A stretch of DNA of 13,273 nt from Haplosporangium gracile. Taxonomy: Eukaryota > Mortierellomycota > Mortierellomycetes > Mortierellales > Mortierellaceae. This document shows, one piece after another, positions 1 to 7,441 of this stretch. Made by a program: the position numbers and the translations under genes. The stretch's first letter is position 1, and each line of letters starts with the position of its first letter. A model generated the notes under the pieces. The model ran no database searches, had not been told where the DNA came from, and saw nothing but the letters and a program-made list of their open reading frames with translations. The DNA lies in NCBI GenBank assembly GCA_015499985.1, contig JAAAUF010001049.1:1-13273 (forward strand). Direction: 5' to 3'.

Positions 1-1
1 C

Positions 2-214
<213 letters not shown>

Positions 215-631
215 AGCTACAGAGCTGACGCACGCTTTATCGACACATCATAACAAGGAACAACCTATCTCGCAACAGGATCACTTTGCTCAAGCAAAAC
301 TTCATCTTTACTTGGTTTTTTTTTCCTTCGCTTTTCCCCTTTTGCCCATTGTTATTTTCCTACCCAAGCCTCTATTTTCACACATTAAAAAACAGCGAAA
401 AAAAAAAAAATAATCAAAACAAGCCCATCGAAACTCAGAATTACAAAAGTGCTCTATGCAAACGCAAATCGGATTTTTTTAATTACTTTGATTTCCTGGA
501 CGAATGAATAAGGTGATGAAAATGAGAAGTGGGGGAGAGGGGAGTAATATGCAATGGTGAATATGTTGAGAGTGAACAAAAGAAAAGAAAAGGTGCAAAA
601 AGGGAATAAATGTGTGTAGAGGAAAAGGGCT
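215..631. other. Convergent 3' region between histone H3 and AATF
   Basis: This stretch holds the 3' UTRs and termination regions of two converging genes. It is A/T-rich on the H3 side, with a run of A at 389-401, and purine-rich towards the AATF stop. I see no convincing coding sequence; the short open frames here lack family resemblance. No metazoan-type histone 3' stem-loop was recognised downstream of the H3 stop, consistent with polyadenylated fungal histone mRNA. Confidence 0.6.
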
Positions 632-3022
632 TTAACCAAAGATACGGAGACCATCGTCAGGAACATCTTCTTGCTCCTCATTCTCCTTAGTCTCGTTCTC
701 GACCTCCTCGTCATCATCCAAATTGCCTCCTTTCCGGCCGAGCAAGGATGAGAACAGCTCCTCGATCATCTCCTCGTGCCAGGTGCCCGCAGGAATAGGT
801 GCCATAAAGCTCTGAAGTTTCTCGTGGGCATGGTATCTATTAATATTGGGAGAGCAATTACAAGGACGTGTAAGTAACAAAGGACAAAGCGATCTGCACG
901 CCACAGCTTCTGAACACATGGAGAGCCATGCAAACACACCAAGACAAGGTATATTACCTGAGACGACGACCCTTGCTTCCCTTAGTATCCACCTGCTTCT
1001 TGGTCTGCTTAGTCTGGCGAAGAGCAGCCCAGCGCATACCCATGGCTGTAGGATCATCATTGTCGACCATGCGAGACTCGATCAGCTCCCTCAACAACTG
1101 CTGATAGAAATCACTATCGTCAAAGATCTCTTCGTCGTGGTTCGACAGGTGCGAGTCCAGCTTGCTGACCTCGGGCGTCTTCTCTGTTTTGTCGTTTTCA
1201 TCCTCCTCCTTGATTTCTGGTGCTGTTCCCAAAATGTGATATTCCGAACGCTTCAACTGAGTTCTCTTCAACAGGCGCTCCTTGTCAGCCATCGTCTGCG
1301 AAATTTGAGTCATAATACCCTATTGCATACCATTAAACCATTCAAAAGTTAATATCCAGTAATAATGGATACAAACGCGACATTGACACTTATGCCCAAA
1401 GAAACAACAGCAAAAAAGCGTACCTGGTTCATGGCCTTGAACTTCTTGTTGAGAGGGATGCCACTGGCAATTTGAACCTTGTTGCTCCACTTCTCAAGGG
1501 TGTTGTTGCGGTACGATCTCCAGCTCTCATCCAGACCCTCAATATCCTTCCATGCCTTTGTCTGCCATGCATCGTCATCAAGATTCCGTGCCTCCTCATT
1601 CTCAAGATCGCTTATGTGGCGCTTGTTGGACTTTGGCACCTTGACGTCGGGAATGGTGCGGAGCAAATCTGTGCGGACGGTGATCAATGTGTCAATAAAC
1701 GAGCGCAAGTTGTGCTTTGCCTCCTCTATGGGCTCAGCCGAATCGTTGGTCAAGAACTCGTCGTAGGTCGATGGTTGAGGGAAAGTGTTGATCAACGAAA
1801 CGGACTTTTGAAGGCGAATGCGAGTATCCAGCAAAGTCTCCCAAAGCGTCTATTTACGCGAGTATAGTTCATAAAAATATGGTTGGCACGCGTTAGTGCT
1901 TGGAGTTGAAACTGTTGCTCTCCCAAATGATACTCTCTCAAGTCTCGATCAACTTCGCCTTACCATTTGTGCCTTGACGTGAATTCCCTTCTCGACATCG
2001 TCGGTGACGCTCTTGGTCATGCTCTGAAGCAACTCGGACTCTTCCTGCTGAATCTTTTGAAGCTCCTCCTGCATCTCCTTGGAGGTCTCTGTGATACCAG
2101 ATGCAGTAAGATCGCCATAGCCGTCCTCTTCGTCCTCGCCATCATCGCTATCATCCTCCTTATCATCATCCTCGTCCTGGCTGTTTTCCTCGTCATCTTC
2201 ATCTTGTTCTTCCTCATCATCGTTCTCGTTCTCGTCGTCGCTTCCGTCACGGTCAAAGCGGCTCATAAGATCTTCACCATCATCGAGATCATCATCGTCA
2301 GAGACCATCTCCTCATCTTGATCCTCTTCGTCCTCGTCTTCCTCGTCCTCATCAAACTCCATCTCATCCTCGTCTTCGTCCTCATCCTCGTCGCTGTCGA
2401 ATCCAAGGACGGCTTTCCTGCTGCTCTTCTTTCCCTTATACTTTGGATCGTCCATGAGGAACTGATTGCTTCTCAATTGGCTCTTTCTATTTGGTTGTTA
2501 TATCATGAATGCAATTAAGCATTAGCATCGGAAAAACTGCAACAGGGACCTTGATTGTAAACTGATCTAGAGTCGGAAAAGCCTTACCCGACATTGACAT
2601 AGTGCTCACGGCCAGCGTTCTCGTTGTCACCATCATCGTCGCTTCCCATATCACTGTCGGCATTGCGCTTGCTCTGAAGGGAATCACCACCCATATCCTC
2701 GGGATCGTAATCTATGGTTCAATGTTAAAAGATCCAGGACAACAAGGTTAAGCCATAGGTTTGATATCGGATCGAAAGATCTTGAAATTGACAACTTGAC
2801 TTTTTCAGCGCCCCTGCAAGTAGCATCCAGCGTCAATTACCCTTGGGTGTGGTTGTGGACAGGTCCGCGAGCTGTTCGGCGAGAGATTTCTTTGTCTTGG
2901 CTATTATCAAACAGGAACGAAAGTAAAAAGTATGTACGTAAGTTGTGTAGTCCTTTTGCTCACTTTGTCGTTTGTCATAGCAGTTTTTGCAACCAGTAGA
3001 AGAGACGGTAAAGCATACCCAT
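632..3022 (-). CDS. BFR2: AATF/Che-1/BFR2-family ribosome biogenesis protein, seven exons
   Basis: Nucleolar factor of the small-subunit processome, needed for early 18S pre-rRNA cleavage. Exons on the minus strand are 3022-3019, 2900-2841, 2711-2588, 2486-1964, 1849-1424, 1319-958 and 836-632, giving 567 residues (yeast Bfr2 534, human AATF 560). The N-terminus MAKTKKSLAEQLADLS resembles yeast Bfr2. An extremely acidic Asp/Glu tract spans about residues 93-187. The AATF/Che-1 domain (about 238-380, starting TLWETLLDTRIRLQK) is followed by ADKERLLKRTQLKRSEYH. The C-terminal TRAUB domain (about 440-515) carries VDTKGSKGRRLRYHAHEKLQ. All introns are GT-AG with TAG acceptors and phases 1,1,2,0,0,2. 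The start codon lies in a 4-nt exon whose last G completes Ala2. It is divergent from NOP10, another ribosome-biogenesis gene. The family call is near certain; the first exon is less so. Confidence 0.93.
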
Positions 3023-3721
3023 TGGGAAAAGTATGTGTGTGTCCTGGCGGTAATGGAGAGGGGGAGAGGGGGAGAGAAGGAATGAATGAGAAGTGATGCA
3101 AGCTGGCTTCTGTGAAAGGGGCAATGAAGGTTCACTCTCTCGGGGCGCTACAACAAACGGTCAAACTGCAGGCTGCACTGAGAAAAAAAAAAAAAAAATG
3201 TTTACTTCTCCACTCTAAGCCACAAACAGCAGGAAAAAAGAAAACTTTTGATTCACACACACTCTTCCCACTCTCCCATCCTTACCACAACTCCTCCCTT
3301 CACCCTCACTCCATTACTCTTCAAGGTATGGATTACCTTGACAACCCACATCGCCTAAGCATAGCGCATTCTTTGCAATGTCTGCTTCTTGCGCATGGGC
3401 ATCAGCCAAAGAGCTGCGCCCTCCGTGAAAAACAGGATCGTATTAGGATCGCAGAAGACCTCACTACTCATCAGCATACAGATACACAAGCAGTATAGCT
3501 CGACAAACTCAACGACGCAGGCCAGCTAAAGCGTTCAATTGATCGACTGAGGATACAATAAGAGGATTATCGCTGGTTCACCGACACTGACTTCCGCAAA
3601 ACAGCACACCCCCGCCTAGCACTGACCAACTAGAGAAGCAAACAAACAAAAAAACCGAAAGCCTCTGATCTGTCTGATAGGCTAACAAAAACTACTCAAC
3701 TTTTGGCTTGTTACCCTATAG
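3023..3721. promoter_or_regulatory. Divergent promoter region shared by AATF and NOP10
   Basis: These 699 bp separate two start codons. On the AATF side there is a purine-rich block at about 3055-3080 (three GGGGAGA-like units), which reads CT-rich in the AATF sense. An A16 tract lies at about 3183-3198. On the NOP10 side a CT-rich stretch at about 3260-3320 resembles fungal core promoters and ends at a donor-like CAAG/GTATGG at 3325/3326. I found no obvious yeast PAC or RRPE element by eye. An open frame of about 128 codons crossing 3112-3498 has homopolymer-driven composition and no family resemblance, so I treat it as non-coding. Confidence 0.6.
3326..3721 (+). other. Probable 5' UTR intron of NOP10
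   Basis: A CT-rich leader ends in CTTCAAG and is followed by GTATGG at 3326. Directly before the NOP10 ATG there is a branch-point-like GCTAAC (about 3681-3686), a pyrimidine-containing stretch and CCCTATAG ending at 3721. Splicing would place CAAG immediately before the ATG, giving A at -3 rather than the unfavourable T of the unspliced sequence. The intron would be 396 nt, longer than any coding intron in the window. Inside it are two small inverted repeats: 3364-3368 with 3390-3394, and 3397-3421. I see no clear snoRNA C/D or H/ACA box set. Confidence 0.55.
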
Positions 3722-4054
3722 ATGCATCTTATGTACACCATGTCGTCCGAGGGCAAGCGTATCTACACCCTCAAGGTACGATCTTTCTCCATTGATCCGC
3801 CACCTTTAGCTTCAGGACTTAGTGTTTCATCAAAAATGCAGATCACCTTTTACGTCCATGAAAACTAACCTCTTTCCCCTCCTTATCTAAACGAAAACAA
3901 AACACAACAATAGAAACTCACCCCCGCCGGCAAGGTCACAAAGTCTGCTCACCCCGCTCGCTTCTCGCCCGATGACAAGTACTCCCGTCACCGTGTCACC
4001 CTCAAGAAGCGTTTCGGTCTCTTGTTGACCCAGCTCCCCTCCAAGCAGCTTTAA
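3722..4054 (+). CDS. NOP10: NOP10, H/ACA snoRNP core protein
   Basis: Small zinc-ribbon-derived protein of the H/ACA ribonucleoprotein, where it bridges the pseudouridine synthase Cbf5/dyskerin and Nhp2. The complex pseudouridylates rRNA and snRNA in the nucleolus and Cajal bodies. Exons are 3722-3775 and 3914-4054, joined by a 138-nt GTACGA...TAG phase-0 intron, giving 64 residues (yeast 58, human 64). It starts [18 protein letters not shown], and the second exon carries the signature [18 protein letters not shown] followed by [14 protein letters not shown]. The near-identity to yeast Nop10 over the core makes the call secure. As usual in eukaryotes, the archaeal zinc-binding cysteines are absent. 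It probably has a 5' UTR intron and shares a divergent promoter region with AATF. Confidence 0.97.
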
Positions 4055-4462
4055 ATCATCCGTCTGCTTCTTATAGCTGTGTTTTCCCTCCCTCTCTCTC
4101 GTTTCTTCTATCTGTTCCTCCAAACCAAATGCATTGTACAATTTATTAAACACTCTCTTTCACCAAACAACAACAATAACCAAGCGGCAAAGGCAAGGAA
4201 AGTCATTTTGGAACTGACTGGAGTGGCATCACGGGATAGGAGCGTCAATTTTATACACAGGATCGGATCGGAGGAGTTTTCGTCGAGTAGTTCTGAATGC
4301 GTAGAGTAATCGACACGCTTACAAACACCATTCATAAAGTCATCTGTTTTGTTTTCTTGAGCAAAAAGGACGCGATCGCTTTTAACAATATCTGCATAAA
4401 GGATCTGTCGATCTATCGGCTTTTTTTTTTATTTTGCCTCGCCCCAGAACAAATGATGAGCC
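4055..4462. other. Convergent 3' region between NOP10 and the deacetylase gene
   Basis: A 408-bp stretch between two stop codons, holding both 3' UTRs. A T10 run at about 4421-4430 leads into TTTATT at 4428-4433, which reads AATAAA on the minus strand about 30 nt past the deacetylase stop. Short open frames here show no family resemblance, and no RNA gene was recognised. Confidence 0.55.
4428..4433 (-). terminator. Candidate polyadenylation signal AATAAA of the deacetylase gene
   Basis: The plus strand reads TTTATT, so the minus strand has a canonical AATAAA 30 nt downstream of the TAA stop. Fungal signals are often degenerate and this lies in a homopolymer-rich tract, so it remains a candidate. 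Confidence 0.4.
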
Positions 4463-6038
4463 TTATTGTGGAGTACCAGTTCTGCCCATGAAACCCAATA
4501 GGATTCCGCCGACATTAAGACCCAACTTCTCGATACAATAACCACCCTCCTGAACAAACAAAGTGGGCACACCAATCTTGCGGATCGAGTTTCCGATTCT
4601 AGGATAACCCTCAGAGGTGACCAAAAACCCAGCGATGGGATCGTCCTTGAAGGTATCGACGCCGAGCGAGACTAGGATGTAATCTGGCTTGAAGGGGATG
4701 ACATGGTCTTGGATCAACTTATCGAGTGTCTCGACATAGTCGTCGTTGGTGGTTGCCTGGACCAGTGGGATGTTGATGTTAAATCCCAGTCCTTCGCCCT
4801 CGCCCTTCTCGAGCTCTGAACCGGTAAAGTATGGATAGTCATCGACGGAGTGAAGGGATGTATAGAGAGGGTTGGCGACCGTGTAAAAGATCTCTTGGGT
4901 TCCGTTGCCGCTATTTTTTTTTTTTTTCAGAAGAACCGAAGACATCTGTGTTTAGAGCTTCGTTTTCCTCACTTACGTTGGGCCACTGCGTAACATATCC
5001 TTCCTCTCGCCAACTTACTGATGAAAATCAATGTCAAGGATAGCGATCCTCTTAGGACCACCATCAGCCTTGGACTTGAGATCAGGCTGGTCAATAAGCC
5101 ATTGCGCCGCGATAGCAAGGTTGTTGAGGTAGCAGTATCCACCACAGATATCCGACTGCGCATGATGGCCAGGTGGGCGCACCAGGGCGTAGAGACCTGG
5201 AGGGTTCTCGCGAGTTGCAGAACCGGCTTCGACACTCTGTTCAAACTCGTCTGCTGCGCGAATCAAATCCTTTGTCGCCGTCAGTGTCACCTGCGCGGCG
5301 TTCCATGCTGCCTTGAACGTATCTTTTTTGTTGTTGTTGTTGTTGTTGATGTTGTTATGCGAGGATGTCAAATAAGGAAGGGAAAATTGTGAACTGCGCG
5401 TGAGAAAAAATAGACGCAGTAAACAAACTAAAAAGGGGCATTCCAACTTGCGCACGCTATTGGTCGAATCAGGACAGTAGCGAGAGACATAAAATACCTT
5501 TGGTGATAACAGCGGACAAGTCAAAGCAGTACTCGCCCGACTTTGCCAAACAGTTTGATGCCTTAAGCTTGCCGAGACGGGCAACCTTGTAGTGTGGGAT
5601 GGTACCAGGCAAGACGCCATTGGGGTGACCACCTTCTTCAATCCATTCCTCATAGGCCGTCTTGAGATAGTCGATGAAATCCTTCTTGTGCACACGCTGA
5701 ATGGGTCCTGCACCAAAGTCCTCGGTCCTCTCGATGACCTCAAAGGCGTCACCCTGGGACTCGAGGTACTTAAGAATCACATCACGGCGGTCTGGACTCT
5801 CTGCATATGTTACGTTATGTACAAGTAGACGTGTTCATTCAGTTCTGGCTCATTTAGGTGCCCACGTTCACGGTTGCTCAACGGCGTGAAGAGAGAGTAT
5901 GTGTGTCAGAGGTGCAGTGTGTAAAAGGTATGTTTTACCATAGTAGTGAGTTTTAGCTCCTGAGAGAAACTCGTACCCAGGTGCGTGCATAGTGGTGCAC
6001 AGGGCGGAGGTAAAGACCTTCATACGTAAGGGTGCCAT
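4463..6038 (-). CDS. Acetylpolyamine amidohydrolase / class II-like histone deacetylase, four exons
   Basis: Zinc hydrolase of the arginase/deacetylase fold, removing acetyl groups from acetylpolyamines or acetyl-lysine. Exons on the minus strand are 6038-5939, 5800-5498, 5322-5019 and 4910-4463, giving 384 residues (phases 1,1,2). Visible catalytic elements are the tandem His pair H187/H188 in RPPGHHAQ, zinc ligands D233 and H235 in ILDIDFHHGNGTQ, the third zinc ligand D321 in SLGVDTFKDDP, and the transition-state tyrosine Y360 in QEGGY. The text around DYLKTAYEEW, GNGTQEIFY, GVDTFKDDPI and the IEKLGLNVG end resembles bacterial acetylpolyamine amidohydrolase more than yeast Rpd3, Hda1 or Hos3. 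Substrate cannot be decided here. An alternative start is Met6. No signal peptide is seen. The intron 2 acceptor (AAG at 5325-5323, next to AAC repeats) is the weakest junction but restores frame and family length. Confidence 0.92.
5328..5348 (+). repeat. (TTG)7 microsatellite inside a deacetylase intron
   Basis: Seven perfect TTG units on the plus strand, followed by ATG TTG TT. In the transcript sense this is a CAA/AAC repeat lying just before the intron 2 acceptor, where a pyrimidine tract would be expected. Confidence 0.9.
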
Positions 6039-6354
6039 GTTGTGAACAAAGGAAGAGTGGGATGAGAGAGGGAGGAGTGGTGGTTCAGTAGAGATGGGAG
6101 AAAAGTAGACAGGACAGGGAGAGAGAGAGAGAGAGAGAAGATAGAAAAAAAGAAACCTTTCCCTTTTTGAAGGACGGCGTTGGGCGTCGAGGACTTTGCT
6201 GCTACTTGGCGCGTCTTGAACCAATTAGACCTCCTCCCTGTGCTCTTGGGACTGCTGCTTTGGTCACTTGTATTTTGTTGATCACTTTCAACTTTAACAT
6301 CAACTTTCTTTCTTTCTCCTTCGTCAATTCATTCGACACTTTCGCGTCGCCACC
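6039..6354. promoter_or_regulatory. Divergent promoter region of deacetylase and ZNHIT1
   Basis: These 316 bp lie between the two ATGs. The deacetylase side is purine-rich on the plus strand, including a perfect (GA)10 run at 6119-6138, so it reads CT-rich in the deacetylase sense. The ZNHIT1 side is CT-rich on the plus strand (about 6301-6322) and ends in GCCACC before the ATG. Both sides therefore have pyrimidine-rich leaders typical of fungal promoters. Confidence 0.6.
6119..6138 (+). repeat. (GA)10 dinucleotide repeat in the bidirectional promoter
   Basis: Ten perfect GA units lie about 81-100 bp upstream of the deacetylase start and about 217 bp upstream of the ZNHIT1 start. They could bind a GAGA-type factor or simply be a core-promoter pyrimidine tract on the other strand. 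Confidence 0.9.
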
Positions 6355-7301
6355 ATGTCGAGGAAACCAGAACGAGGCGCAAAAGCAGGTACCACGGCAA
6401 CAACCTCACCACTTCACTGCATTGATCTCTCTCCACTCCTCGCCATCCCTTCCCACTCAGTGATCAAACTAACACACTCAACTCACTGACGACTGCCTAA
6501 CTCTCCTCTCTGACAATAGCTCCAAAGGTGCTAGACCCAGAGGCTAGGAAACGCCAACTCAGACACCACCTAGACTCTCTAGAACGCGACAACTTTGTCG
6601 CCCTCAATGAATACGAAGCCATCATCGCCACTGCAGCCGCAGCAGCAAGCGCACAAGGACCCATCAGTCTGACCCACACCAATCTCGACCCCCTCGGTCT
6701 CCTCCCCCCTCTCAGCCCCGCTGTCGGCTCCATCGTCGGCGGTGTTGTCGGAACTGTGGGCCCAGGAGCCATCCTCTCGTCCAACAACCCCGGTATCATT
6801 TCTGGAGGGCGATATAAGAAGAATCAACAGAACAACAGCGGTGCTGGGGGTGCCAACAGCATCATCAACAACAGCAATATCGGCAGCAATTTCAATCAGA
6901 ATGCGATCCCTACTTCTGCACTGGGACACAGGAAACCAGTCCTGCCTAGGAAACCGTTGAGCCAGTTGTTAGATGAGTCTGGACTGGCGGCGCAGACTTT
7001 TCTGCAGGAGCAACAGCAACAGCATGTTGTGCCCAATTATTTGACCGCGAATATGGGACCCAGTCAGTATCCTCAACGGAATTTTTGTTCTGTCTGTGGA
7101 TGGAAGGGTGTTTATCGGTGTAATCGCTGCGGCATGAGATATTGCGACCTCAAATGTCAGAAAACTCATAACGACACAAGGTATGGCACTCAATTTGTCT
7201 TTGCTCATTATGCTGTTTGTTATCGATATGATCGGATGTTGACCATCTATTCTTTCTTTCCTGCCTCTGTGTCCATTAGATGCATGAAGTTTACTATTTA
7301 G
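6355..7301 (+). CDS. VPS71: ZNHIT1/VPS71(SWC6)-type HIT zinc-finger subunit of SWR1, three exons
   Basis: Subunit of the SWR1/SRCAP remodeller that exchanges H2A for H2A.Z in nucleosomes. Exons are 6355-6388, 6520-7180 and 7280-7301, giving 238 residues (human ZNHIT1 154). The start MSRKPERGAKA has a strong GCCACCATG context. Conserved parts are the N-terminal helix RKRQLRHHLDSLERDNF (about 21-37), the PNYLTA motif (183-188), and the C-terminal HIT finger with all eight ligands: C201, C204, C212, C215, C220, C224, H228 and C233, ending CMKFTI. Between them is an expanded Gly/Asn/Ala-rich low-complexity linker (about 48-150) not seen in the human protein. The last exon is only 22 nt and supplies the final Cys ligand. 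Introns are GT-AG with TAG acceptors; the second is 99 nt and open in frame. Divergent from the deacetylase, convergent with SMARCD. Confidence 0.94.
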
Positions 7302-7441
7302 TAGAGTCAAGCACACTCGTTGTAACATAAAAACTGTACCATATCATACACACGTTCATACACACAAAAGAATGGCATTATGTGATTTAATCAGCGAAAG
7401 AAAAAAGAAAACAAAAGTGAGATAAAAGAAAAGGGATGCAT
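7302..7441. other. Short convergent 3' junction of ZNHIT1 and SMARCD genes
   Basis: Only 140 bp separate the two stop codons, so the 3' UTRs must be very short or overlap antisense. The sequence is A-rich on the plus strand and has no recognisable gene. Confidence 0.6.

Noticed and set aside
1967..2518. Hydrophobic open frame of 183 codons on the plus strand (Leu/Ile/Val-rich)
   Set aside because: It is the antisense shadow of the Asp/Glu-rich tract of AATF; GAN codons read backwards give hydrophobic residues. The minus frame has family motifs and splice-consistent exons.
3112..3498. 128-codon open frame in the AATF/NOP10 intergenic region
   Set aside because: It has poly-Lys from an A16 tract and Ser/His-rich composition, no family resemblance, and runs over the CT-rich promoter and the putative UTR intron.
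3326..3721. C/D or H/ACA snoRNA within the NOP10 leader intron
   Set aside because: Several CTGA motifs occur but no RTGATGA C box pairs with them, and no hinge ANANNA plus terminal ACA arrangement was found; kept only as a structural observation.
5015..5752. A single 245-codon minus-strand frame as one deacetylase exon
   Set aside because: Only its 3' part (5322-5019) is in the protein frame. The upstream part is the antisense or wrong frame of exon 2 plus intron 2; the spliced model restores family length and motifs.
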